From: Verrucomicrobiota bacterium
Lineage (GTDB): Bacteria > Verrucomicrobiota > Verrucomicrobiia > Chthoniobacterales > UBA10450
Direction: 5' to 3'
NCBI GenBank assembly: GCA_003219995.1
Contig: QHRC01000017.1
Location: forward strand, 2,634-12,912
Length of the DNA: 10,279 nt
Shown here: positions 1-6,088 of the stretch, piece after piece
Layout: every line of letters begins with the position of its first letter
Position numbering within the stretch: position 1 is the first letter of the stretch
Program-made: the position numbers and the translations under genes
Notes under the pieces: model-generated
What the model was told of the DNA's origin: nothing
Database searches by the model: none
What the model saw: only the letters and a program-made list of their open reading frames with translations

Positions 1-46
1 GCAGATTATGCGCAAGCCAGCAACCAGCAATCCTCTTTTCCTTGGA

Positions 47-202
47 TTAATGATTCAGTTCGATAACTGCACGATGCTGGTAGCCTTTGTTCAGGGCATC
101 GTCGGCCCCTTCGACAAAGACCTTCGCCCATTCTAAAACAGAGGCGGCGAGGAATCCCGCAATCGCGCAGAGAATGACCTTTTGAAAAAAAGTGGCATGC
201 AT
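47..202 (-). CDS. Small single-helix membrane protein, hypothetical
   Basis: A 51-codon reading frame starts at ATG 202 and ends in TAA at 47-49, just downstream of the CAAX-protease gene on the same strand. An in-frame GTG at 223 would give 58 residues and leave a 22-bp gap to the protease stop codon. The peptide has one hydrophobic stretch (about residues 9-23, VILCAIAGFLAASVL), followed by an acidic and polar tail with VEGADDALNKGYQHR. This suggests a membrane-anchored small protein. I do not recognise a family. No convincing Shine-Dalgarno precedes either start, so translation might depend on coupling to the upstream gene. Support comes from the clean hydropathy pattern and the strand and spacing only. 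It could still be a chance frame. Confidence 0.4.
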   Translation of the reverse strand: MHATFFQKVILCAIAGFLAASVLEWAKVFVEGADDALNKGYQHRAVIELNH

Positions 203-245
203 CTTGACCACTTTTGAGAGCACGCGGGATGCCAGTTTGGAGGGA

Positions 246-920
246 TCACCAGAATCCCCACTGCTTCGTCTTCATAATCCAGAGCCCGAGGAGCAGGTTC
301 GTAACGGCATGGGTCATTATGCAGGATGAAAGGCTCCTCGTTCGATAAGCAACGCCGTTATAAAGTATGCCCGTCAGTAGCGCGGCCGGCCAATCCGCCA
401 CCGCATGGGAAAAGCCGAAACCAAGCGTTACGACTGCGAACGAAAGCCACGAGAAGGTCCCGAGACGCACGCGCCCGAAATTTTCATTGACCAGGAACCG
501 GAGCAGAAACCCGCGCCAAAAAATTTCTTCGATAAATGGAACAACGACCACAAGGCGGAGAAATCGGAAAATGATCGTTAGCCAGTAAGCCAGCGGTTGC
601 CTGGCAAAGGTGTCGGGATTGAAACCCAAAGTCCGCGCGGGAAACCCAAAAAATGCCTGCGGCGAGATCCAAATGAGTAAGACGACTACCGCGATGGAGG
701 CGGCAAAGAACGGGCGACACAACCGGTCAAAATCATATTTGCAGCGAAACCAAATCAGCAAACCGCCGCACAAAATTGTCTGGGTTGGATAAAGCCAATA
801 TTCGGCCGAACTGAGCCAAAAGAGGTTGTCGATCTTCTTTGACGCGCCGTTCAGCGCGAGCAAGGCAAGGAACGCCGCCAACGGCAGCGTGTAGGCCGCT
901 AATTTTCGGCTCTCGGGCAT
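246..920 (-). CDS. CPBP-family intramembrane metalloprotease (PEP-CTERM/exosortase-type CAAX protease relative)
   Basis: The 224-residue protein is a predicted polytopic membrane protein of the CPBP (CAAX protease and bacteriocin-processing) family. The three family motifs are present: EEIFWRGF with Glu131, Glu132 and Arg136; GFSHAV with His172; and THAVTNLLLG with His204 and Asn208. These should form the metal and catalytic site inside the membrane. The C-terminal pattern, a His-Ala-Val-Thr-Asn helix ending in WGFW, recalls the CAAX-related proteins found with exosortase/PEP-CTERM sorting systems in Gram-negative bacteria. That sub-assignment is from memory of the family. Hydrophobic segments lie near residues 10-24, 45-58, 71-86, 110-130, 156-171 and 177-190. 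The start at 920 has no obvious ribosome-binding site. It diverges from the gene at 972 with 51 bp between them, so promoters for both must be in or near that gap. No exosortase gene is visible in this window. Confidence 0.85.
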   Translation of the reverse strand: MPESRKLAAYTLPLAAFLALLALNGASKKIDNLFWLSSAEYWLYPTQTILCGGLLIWFRCKYDFDRLCRPFFAASIAVVVLLIWISPQAFFGFPARTLGFNPDTFARQPLAYWLTIIFRFLRLVVVVPFIEEIFWRGFLLRFLVNENFGRVRLGTFSWLSFAVVTLGFGFSHAVADWPAALLTGILYNGVAYRTRSLSSCIMTHAVTNLLLGLWIMKTKQWGFW

Positions 921-971
921 AGGATTTGCAGAATAATTCCAGATGTTGTTTAAAAAAACTGCTTTTCAATC

Positions 972-1235
972 ATGCCCGACACACCCGGCACGACCAATTC
1001 AAACGACAATGATGCAGAGAACCTTGCACGCCTGCTCGAACTGGAGCTGACCCAGAAACGCGCGGCCTGGAAACAAGCCGCCGCGCATTATCGAACTATC
1101 CGATTGCTCGGCTTTCTTTTCCTTTTTATTTTCATCCTTGCTTGTGCAGGCGGTTTTTTGTTTGTCGTTTCGCGCGTAAACGAAGAACGAACAAGCCAAC
1201 GCGATACAGCTCAGACGACGGCCGCTGGGCAATGA
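972..1235 (+). CDS. Small membrane-anchored protein with N-terminal helical segment, hypothetical
   Basis: An 87-residue protein. A polar N-terminus rich in Asn and Asp leads into a charged, probably helical stretch (about residues 16-42, ENLARLLELELTQKRAAWKQ and beyond). One strong transmembrane helix follows (about 46-67, rich in Leu, Phe and Ile). A short polar tail rich in Arg, Gln and Thr ends the protein. The layout suggests a bitopic membrane protein whose cytoplasmic helix could self-associate. The family is not recognised. It is transcribed divergently from the CAAX-protease gene and convergently to the sorbosone dehydrogenase gene, with a candidate terminator just after it. No clear Shine-Dalgarno is seen before the ATG. 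The complementary strand also has an open frame here, but that one lacks protein-like character. Confidence 0.6.
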   Translation: MPDTPGTTNSNDNDAENLARLLELELTQKRAAWKQAAAHYRTIRLLGFLFLFIFILACAGGFLFVVSRVNEERTSQRDTAQTTAAGQ

Positions 1236-1273
1236 TGTCGCCTTGACAATGAGTAGCGGTTTCCAAGCCGCCG

Positions 1274-1298
1274 GGGCAATAGAAGATCGCCCTTCTTT
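1274..1298 (+). terminator. Candidate intrinsic terminator after the small membrane gene
   Basis: GGGCAAT (1274-1280) can pair with ATCGCCC (1286-1292) around the loop AGAAG. Six of seven positions pair, with one A/C mismatch. The run TTCTTT follows at once on the plus strand. It lies 38 bp after the plus-strand stop and just before the convergent stop at 1304. The stem is imperfect and the T-run is interrupted, so this is a moderate call. The rest of the 68-bp gap holds only a weaker stem, GCGGTT/AGCCGC at 1256-1271. Confidence 0.4.
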
Positions 1299-1303
1299 GA
1301 TCT

Positions 1304-2632
1304 CTATTTCGGGTAACTCACTCGCCAGATTGTACCGTTGCCGTCTTCGCTGAAAAGCAACGCGCCATCTTTGGCCACGGCGATTCCGACAGGCCGGCCC
1401 CAGACATCGCCGCGATTCGTGACAAAACCAGTCACGAAATCTTCGTACTCGCCCAGCGCTTTCCCGGTCGCATGATCGAACGGAACCCGCACAATTTTAT
1501 AACCGGTCCGTTTGCTCCGGTTCCACGAACCGTGAAACGCGGCGAAAATGTCGCCCTTGTATTCGGCGGGAAACTGGTCGCCGGTGTAAAAGCAGAGATT
1601 CAGCGTGGCGGAGTGTGATTGAACGAGCACGTCAGGCACAACGACCTTTTCGGCGAGATCAACATGTTTGCCCTTGTGCCGAGGATCGACATGATTACCC
1701 AGGTAAAACCAGGGCCAGCCGTAAAAGCCACCTGGCTGCACGCTGCTGATGTAGTCTGGAACCAGATCGTCGCCCAGTTCGTCGCGTTCGTTTGTGCTCA
1801 TCCAAAGTTCGCTTGTCCCAGGACGAAATGCGATCCCGACGGCGTTGCGAATTCCCCAGGTATAAACCTTCTGTCCTGTCCCATTAGGGTTGAATTCAAA
1901 AATACGCGCGCGATGGGCTTCCGTGGCATCGTCGGAATCGTTCGAGCGCGAACCGATTGAGATGTACATCTTGCCGCCATCGGGAGAGAAAACGAGATCA
2001 CGGGTCCAATGTCCCCCACTGCGCAGAAATCCGGCACCCCCGGATAGTTGGGCAGCCAATTTCTCAGCCGGGCCACGCGCTTTCATATCTCCAGTGCGAT
2101 AAGGGAAGCGAATTAAGCCATCGGTATTCGCAACGTACAAAAATTGCGGATTATTGCCGGGCGGATAAAAAGCGAGACCGAATGGTTTGTTCAAACCCGC
2201 ATCGGCAAAAAGCTGAATCGATTCGGCATGATCTCCACGAATGACCTTGATCTGATTGACGCGACTCTCCGTTACAAAAACATCACCGTTGGGTGCAGTT
2301 AACAGAAATCGCGAATCGCGAAATCCGCTTGCGTAAATGTCGACCTTGAAACCGGACGGAACACCTAGTTCGGCGCCAGGTGGACGGCTGACAACCCGTG
2401 GCGGATTAATCGCCAGAACGTTTGAACCGGGCGACGGCAAATCATTGACCGTGATTTTGCGCCGCGCTCCCGGCGCGTCGCCTGTCCAATCGTCCATCGC
2501 GGCTTTCCCCTCCCGCACGCCGCTGTCGGCCGCTTTGGAAATGAAACGAGCAAGAGACAAAAGCGCGATCAAGATCGCGGTTTGTCGGGCGTTTGCCCGG
2601 AATCTATGTTTGAGAGGCGGTCTCGTTCTCAA
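1304..2632 (-). CDS. Secreted PQQ-dependent sorbosone/glucose dehydrogenase-family beta-propeller protein
   Basis: A 442-residue member of the soluble glucose/sorbosone dehydrogenase family (six-bladed propeller, PQQ cofactor, periplasmic). The start is TTG at 2632. No ATG or GTG lies between it and an in-frame stop upstream, and the next ATG (codon 46) would remove the signal peptide. Residues 1-34 look like an export signal: basic start, hydrophobic AILIALLSLARF, then KAA. Family signatures are NKPFGLAFYP (148-157), HWTRDLVFSPDG with His208 in the place of the catalytic His, WGIRNAVGIAF with Arg262 and Asn263, NERDELGDDLVPD (281-293), AAFHGSWNRS (364-373), and GRPVGIAVAKDGALLFSED near the end. 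The substrate cannot be read from sequence; many relatives oxidise sugar aldehydes or aldoses. No cytochrome domain is fused, so an electron acceptor must be encoded elsewhere. It lies 8 bp after the RlpA-like gene and is probably co-transcribed with it. Confidence 0.85.
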   Translation of the reverse strand: MRTRPPLKHRFRANARQTAILIALLSLARFISKAADSGVREGKAAMDDWTGDAPGARRKITVNDLPSPGSNVLAINPPRVVSRPPGAELGVPSGFKVDIYASGFRDSRFLLTAPNGDVFVTESRVNQIKVIRGDHAESIQLFADAGLNKPFGLAFYPPGNNPQFLYVANTDGLIRFPYRTGDMKARGPAEKLAAQLSGGAGFLRSGGHWTRDLVFSPDGGKMYISIGSRSNDSDDATEAHRARIFEFNPNGTGQKVYTWGIRNAVGIAFRPGTSELWMSTNERDELGDDLVPDYISSVQPGGFYGWPWFYLGNHVDPRHKGKHVDLAEKVVVPDVLVQSHSATLNLCFYTGDQFPAEYKGDIFAAFHGSWNRSKRTGYKIVRVPFDHATGKALGEYEDFVTGFVTNRGDVWGRPVGIAVAKDGALLFSEDGNGTIWRVSYPK

Positions 2633-2640
2633 ACGACGAG

Positions 2641-3504
2641 TTACCGCACGACCGGATTGAATGCGCTGCCTTTAGCTTCTGCTACCGCGCTGCTCGTCTT
2701 ACGATCGTTAATGACAAACGTGTTGTTTTCTCCCACCTTCGACCAGGGACCGCGCGGAACTTCGCTAAAATCGACAAACTTCCAATCGGTCACATCCGTT
2801 TCATCTATTCCGAGGTAATCGCGCACGGCCGGAGAAACATCGAGCCCAGCACCTTTGTTGAGATTTGGTTTCGGACGTTCGTCGCCAAAAACGTATTGCC
2901 AGTGGTCGGTGCGAAACGGTCCGGCGTCTTCCCATTGCGCATAAACCGTTCGATTGCCTTTGCGAATCGCAATCCAGCGACCTTTGCACGTGGAGACGCC
3001 AGGGCCTTGGTACGCTTCCTTGAACCACGGCACGACGCGCGGCGCTTCCGACCGATGGCCGGTAGATGCCTTGTCGTTATAAGGAAGAGCGCAGTAAAAC
3101 GGATTCTGCCGAGGCGTGAATTTTACCGGCATGTAGTCGCTCCGGCGCGCAGGAGTTGGATCGTCGAAACCGCCATAACTCCTGGCCCAATCCTTGTCCC
3201 ACGAGCTCGAGCGATTCGGCACCGGATTATTTGCGCTCGGCGCTTCCCCAATCCAGAAAACTGTCGTCACGATTTGTCGTTTCCAAGGATAACGTTCTCC
3301 GGCTTTAGGCGGAGGCGACGACAAATGACGCGGCCCAAATTCGATCGAATGAAGATTCAACATCGGATCCTCCGATAATTTGTCCGATTTTTTGCTCAGC
3401 TTGATCTTTGCAGGTTCTGCTTTTGCCGGAGTCGAGTGCGCGAAAAGAGACGAAACCGAAGACAGCAGGGCTGCGATCGTGTGAGTAATGGTTCCGGGTT
3501 TCAT
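2641..3504 (-). CDS. Secreted RlpA-like double-psi beta-barrel protein, function unknown
   Basis: The protein has 287 residues from ATG 3504. This start is preferred over ATG 3525 because GGAGG (3515-3519) lies 10 nt upstream and the N-terminus then reads as a signal peptide (MKPGTITHTIAALLSSVSSL, cleavage probably near AHS or AKA, residues 22-29). The mature part is rich in Pro, Lys and Trp. Its C-terminal half resembles the double-psi barrel of RlpA-like proteins: GRWIAIRKGNRTVYAQWEDA (175-194), then GPFR, then GAGLDVSPAVRDYLGI (218-233). These parallel the GPF and (I/L)DLS...A...LG motifs of RlpA. Two cysteines remain (Cys138, Cys173) and may form a disulphide. The protein is probably periplasmic or on the cell surface, with a possible glycan- or peptidoglycan-related role. 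The barrel assignment is motif-based, and no catalytic activity can be claimed. It starts a likely two-gene unit with the downstream propeller dehydrogenase. Confidence 0.75.
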   Translation of the reverse strand: MKPGTITHTIAALLSSVSSLFAHSTPAKAEPAKIKLSKKSDKLSEDPMLNLHSIEFGPRHLSSPPPKAGERYPWKRQIVTTVFWIGEAPSANNPVPNRSSSWDKDWARSYGGFDDPTPARRSDYMPVKFTPRQNPFYCALPYNDKASTGHRSEAPRVVPWFKEAYQGPGVSTCKGRWIAIRKGNRTVYAQWEDAGPFRTDHWQYVFGDERPKPNLNKGAGLDVSPAVRDYLGIDETDVTDWKFVDFSEVPRGPWSKVGENNTFVINDRKTSSAVAEAKGSAFNPVVR

Positions 3505-3514
3505 TTCGTAATTG

Positions 3515-3519
3515 CCTCC
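3515..3519 (-). promoter_or_regulatory. Shine-Dalgarno GGAGG fixing the start of the RlpA-like gene
   Basis: GGAGG on the minus strand lies 10 nt before ATG 3504 and inside the reading frame that would begin at ATG 3525, so it argues for the inner start. The flanking ATTGC and GCAAT can pair and would present the ACGGAG core in the hairpin loop. Confidence 0.6.
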
Positions 3520-3534
3520 GTGCAATGCGTCAAC

Positions 3535-3551
3535 GAAGACACAATGTCTTC
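3535..3551. repeat. Perfect palindrome GAAGACA-CAA-TGTCTTC upstream of the RlpA-like gene
   Basis: Seven-base arms (3535-3541 and 3545-3551) around a 3-base centre, 31 bp upstream of the probable start codon at 3504. On the minus strand it follows an AT-rich stretch, AATTAATTAAG. It could be a dimeric repressor operator or a leader-RNA hairpin. It does not match a LexA-type box known to me. The function is inferred from position only. Confidence 0.4.
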
Positions 3552-3593
3552 CTTAATTAATTCGGTCGCGACGACGCAGATGCGCGTAAATCG

Positions 3594-3615
3594 CGGCGCA
3601 TTTTCAGATGCGCCG
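3594..3615. terminator. Stem-loop downstream of the GlcD-type gene
   Basis: CGGCGCAT (3594-3601) and ATGCGCCG (3608-3615) form a perfect 8-bp, GC-rich stem with a 6-base loop, 35 bp past the oxidase stop codon at 3650. No T-run follows on the minus strand, so it may be a weak or Rho-assisted terminator, a 3'-end stabilising hairpin, or a REP remnant. It separates the fabI-glcD pair from the next gene pair. Confidence 0.45.
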
Positions 3616-3649
3616 GAGCAAAGCCAGGGAACTTCGACGCAAACCCGGC

Positions 3650-5086
3650 TCAGTCAAGAAATTTTCCCGGATTCAAAATTCCGTCTGGATCGAGAATGTC
3701 TTTGAGCTTGTGATGCAGATCGCGCGCCACTTCGCTGGTTGCCTCCGGCCACCAGCGTTTTTTCGCGAGCCCGATCCCATGTTCGCCCGTGATGACGCCA
3801 CCCCAGGCCAGAATTTTCGCAAAAAGTTCGTCGAGCGCGTGCTCGACTTTGTTGCGCACGGCCGGATCGCGATTGAAACGATCAGCCATGATATTGACAT
3901 GAATATTTCCGTCGCCGGCATGACCGAAACAGGCGATCGGGAATCCATGTTTGCGCTGCAACATCTCCGCGAACTCGACAAGATCGACAATGCGACTTCG
4001 CGGCACGACCACATCCTGATTCAATTTCGTCAACCCGGTTGCGCGAAGCGAGTTGCTGAACTCGCGGCGAAGCGCCCAAAGCTTTTCACAATCAATTTCG
4101 CCTTCTGCCATTTCCAGCGCGTTTGGCTTTTTCCGGGCCAGTAATTCGCGAACCGCCGCCGCTTCGCCGCGCACGCTCTCCTCCTGTCCGTCAAGATCGA
4201 CAAGGAGATGCGCGCTGCCCGAGGGCACAATTGCTCTACCAATTTTCGCGCGTGCTGATTCCAAAGTGAAGCTGTCCGCGATCTCGAGCGACGAGGGCAA
4301 AAATCCCTGTGCGAAAATTTCCTGCACCGCTGCCGCCGCCTGCGACATCGTGGCAAATGCCGCGGACAAAGTCGCGCGCGCCGGCGGCAACGGAAGCAGC
4401 CGCAGAGTGATTTCCGTTACGACACCGAGCATTCCTTCCGAACCGACAAACAAGCTGATTAAATTGAACCCCGTTTTGTTTTTGTGGACGCGCCCTCCGG
4501 TTCGCAATACTTCGCCATCCGCAAGCACGACTTCGAGACCGATGACGTAATTGCGCGTCACGCCGTATTTTAAACAGCGTGGGCCACCGGCATTGGTCGC
4601 GATATTTCCACCAATGCTGCAATCCTTCATGCTCGCCGGATCCGGCGGATAAAATAATTTTTGCGCCCGAACCGCCGCTTTCAGATCCGCTGTGATCACA
4701 CCGGGTTCCACGATTGCGATCGCGTCCGCGAAGTGAATTTCCTTGATCCGATTCATCCGCATCAAAGAAAGCGCAATTCCTTTTCGAACCGGGACACAGC
4801 CGCCGACGTAGCCAAAACCCGCGCCACGCGCCGTCACCGAAATTTTCTTCTGCGATGCAAACTTCAACAGCTTGGAAACATCGCTTGCCGATCTGGCAAA
4901 CACGACAACCTCCGGCTCTTCTGCCGCGAACCATTTGTCGCCGCTGTGCGCCACGAGCGTTGCTTTATCGTCAGTGACAGCATCGTCGCCTAGCAATTTC
5001 CGCAGCTCGCTCGCGATACTCGTGCTCATGCTCCTGATCGTAATCGATCTTTTGTCGTTTCGATTAGGAGCACGAGTAACAATCAC
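3650..5086 (-). CDS. glcD: FAD-linked 2-hydroxy-acid oxidase/dehydrogenase, GlcD-type
   Basis: A member of the FAD_binding_4 plus FAD-oxidase_C (VAO/GlcD/D-lactate dehydrogenase) family, oxidising a D-2-hydroxy acid such as glycolate or D-lactate. The FAD-binding half shows TARGAGFGYVGG (85-96) in the pyrophosphate-loop position, GGNIATNAGGPRCLKYG (159-175) and VGSEGMLGVVTEITLRL (214-230). The C-terminal half has FGHAGDGNIH with His389 and His396, and GEHGIG with Glu435 and His436. In D-2-hydroxyglutarate/D-lactate dehydrogenases these are the metal-binding and catalytic positions. The protein ends in the family-typical ILDPDGILNPGKFL. The span given starts at GTG 5086, which overlaps the fabI stop as GTGA (478 residues). 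ATG 5029 (459 residues) fits the usual family N-terminus better, but its AGGAG is only 1 nt away. No GlcE/GlcF partner is present. The substrate is uncertain, so the symbol is family-level. Confidence 0.85.
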   Translation of the reverse strand: MIVTRAPNRNDKRSITIRSMSTSIASELRKLLGDDAVTDDKATLVAHSGDKWFAAEEPEVVVFARSASDVSKLLKFASQKKISVTARGAGFGYVGGCVPVRKGIALSLMRMNRIKEIHFADAIAIVEPGVITADLKAAVRAQKLFYPPDPASMKDCSIGGNIATNAGGPRCLKYGVTRNYVIGLEVVLADGEVLRTGGRVHKNKTGFNLISLFVGSEGMLGVVTEITLRLLPLPPARATLSAAFATMSQAAAAVQEIFAQGFLPSSLEIADSFTLESARAKIGRAIVPSGSAHLLVDLDGQEESVRGEAAAVRELLARKKPNALEMAEGEIDCEKLWALRREFSNSLRATGLTKLNQDVVVPRSRIVDLVEFAEMLQRKHGFPIACFGHAGDGNIHVNIMADRFNRDPAVRNKVEHALDELFAKILAWGGVITGEHGIGLAKKRWWPEATSEVARDLHHKLKDILDPDGILNPGKFLD

Positions 5087-5859
5087 ATGCCCATGATTTG
5101 ATAGCCGCCATCGACATAAATCACCTGGCCGGTAATCGCAGTCGCTCCATCGCTGGCGAGAAACACGCCCGTCGCACCAAGCTCGGCTGGATCACAGCTG
5201 CGTTTTAGCGGCGCGCGTTCTTGATAATGTTTCAACATCTGGGTGAAACCGCTGATGCCGCGCGCCGCCAGCGTTTGCACGGGCCCGGCGGAAATGCAAT
5301 TCACGCGGATCTTTTTGGGGCCAAGGTCGTAAGCAAGATAGCGCGTACTCGCTTCGAGACTCGCCTTTGCCACGCCCATTACGTTGTAATGCGGCACCAC
5401 TTTCTCCGAGCCATAATAAGTCATGGCCAGAATACTTCCGCCGTTTGTCATCATCGGCGCGACTTCGCGCGCAAGCGCGACCAGTGAGTAAGCGCTGATG
5501 TCATGCGCGACCCGGAATGCTTCGCGCGCTGTGCTGAGAAAATCGCCTTCCAATGCTTCCTTCGGCGCGAAGGCAAGCGAATGAAGCATAAGGTCGACAT
5601 GTTCGGTTTCGACGCGCACCTTTTCGAAGAAAGTCTTGATCTCGTCATCGCTCGACACATCACACGGAAAAAACGGTGTTTTTTCTCCAAACTCGCCGAC
5701 GAGCTCTTCCAGGTTTTCTTTCAGTCGCTCGCCTTGATAATTAAAAATCAATCGCGCGCCGGCCGCGGCCCACGCCCTCGCAATCGCCCAGGCAATGCTG
5801 CGTTTATTCGCCACGCCGAAGACCACGCCGGTTTTTCCTGCCAAAATTTGCTCAGTCAT
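5083..5859 (-). CDS. fabI: Enoyl-[acyl-carrier-protein] reductase (NADH), FabI
   Basis: A 258-residue short-chain dehydrogenase-type enoyl-ACP reductase, catalysing the last reductive step of type II fatty-acid elongation in the cytoplasm. It aligns with E. coli FabI along its length. The nucleotide-binding start is GVANKRSIAWAIA (15-27), and HSLAFAP (93-99) follows. The active site TYYGSEKVVPHYNVMGVAK places Tyr148, Tyr158 and Lys165 at the E. coli Tyr146, Tyr156 and Lys163 positions. SAGPVQTLAA (190-199) and VDGGY near the end are also conserved. Ala96 stands where E. coli has Gly93; Ala is common in other FabI proteins, so resistance should not be inferred. The ATG at 5859 is preceded by ACGGAG with a 4-nt spacer. 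The stop codon overlaps a possible GTG start of the downstream oxidase. A 17-bp palindrome lies just upstream of the ribosome-binding site. Confidence 0.95.
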   Translation of the reverse strand: MTEQILAGKTGVVFGVANKRSIAWAIARAWAAAGARLIFNYQGERLKENLEELVGEFGEKTPFFPCDVSSDDEIKTFFEKVRVETEHVDLMLHSLAFAPKEALEGDFLSTAREAFRVAHDISAYSLVALAREVAPMMTNGGSILAMTYYGSEKVVPHYNVMGVAKASLEASTRYLAYDLGPKKIRVNCISAGPVQTLAARGISGFTQMLKHYQERAPLKRSCDPAELGATGVFLASDGATAITGQVIYVDGGYQIMGM

Positions 5860-5875
5860 AAAACTCCGTCACCAT

Positions 5876-5892
5876 ACGCACGTTTAGTGCGT
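5876..5892. promoter_or_regulatory. Palindrome ACGCAC-GTTTA-GTGCGT in the fabI leader
   Basis: Perfect 6-base arms around a 5-base centre, ending 16 bp before the fabI ATG and directly upstream of its ribosome-binding site. It could be an operator of a dimeric regulator or a short leader hairpin. No known fatty-acid regulator motif is claimed. Confidence 0.35.
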
Positions 5893-5903
5893 CGCAAAAG
5901 CAC

Positions 5904-5963
5904 TGTAGCGGCGGTCTATGACCACCGAATATTTGGTTTCGACGCTCACAGAGCGCCGCTACA
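5904..5963. repeat. REP-like inverted pair, TGTAGCGGCG family
   Basis: Two head-to-head copies of one element: TGTAGCGGCG at 5904-5913 and its exact complement CGCCGCTACA at 5954-5963. Each copy carries an internal mini-hairpin next to the head: GGTC-TAT-GACC in the left copy, and GCTC-ACA-GAGC in the right copy as written on the plus strand. The stems differ but both still pair. This is the layout of REP/BIME elements. It lies in the fabI/BNR divergent gap, 44 bp from the fabI start. Confidence 0.65.
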
Positions 5964-5993
5964 ACTTCACGCATCGTCAATAGCCAACAAAAT

Positions 5994-6055
5994 TGCAGAG
6001 CAGGCGCTCCGCTCTGCCGTTCTTTAATTTTGGCAAGCGATGCGCTTGCCCTACA
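5994..6055. repeat. REP-like inverted pair, TGTAGGGCA family (left copy degenerate)
   Basis: The right half (6032-6055) holds the perfect stem GGCAAGCG-ATG-CGCTTGCC followed by CTACA, which is the reverse complement of a TGTAGGGCA-headed hairpin. The left half (5994-6018) is an imperfect copy, AGCAGGCG-CTC-CGCTCTGCC, with an unpaired base in the stem and an altered head. The same family recurs at 8931-8994. The pair ends 33 bp before the start of the BNR-protein gene. An open frame running through it from 5993 is accidental and should not be taken as the N-terminus of that gene. Confidence 0.75.
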
Positions 6056-6088
6056 ACGCAGAAATCGTCATTGTCACAGGTCATGCCT

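Noticed and set aside
20..40. Tandem CCAGCAA heptamer at the left edge
   Set aside because: Two units only, with no associated structure; probably chance.
999..1232. Minus-strand open frame opposite the small membrane protein
   Set aside because: It is a shadow of 972-1235. The plus-strand frame has a clear charged helix and transmembrane segment, and the reverse one does not.
3505..3525. Start of the RlpA-like protein at ATG 3525
   Set aside because: The GGAGG ribosome-binding site would lie inside the coding region, and the start at 3504 directly gives a signal peptide.
5083..5859. Triclosan-resistance interpretation of Ala96 in FabI
   Set aside because: Gly93 changes matter in E. coli, but Ala is the normal residue in several sensitive FabI proteins, so no resistance can be inferred.
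5894..6060. Closely spaced palindromes as a CRISPR array or tRNA-like gene
   Set aside because: The units are inverted hairpin pairs of two families, without regular spacers. No cloverleaf or CCA-end pattern is present.
5993..6082. N-terminal extension of the BNR protein to an ATG at 5993
   Set aside because: The extra 30 codons run through a REP hairpin pair and lack protein character. A signal peptide with a suitably spaced AGG begins at 6089.
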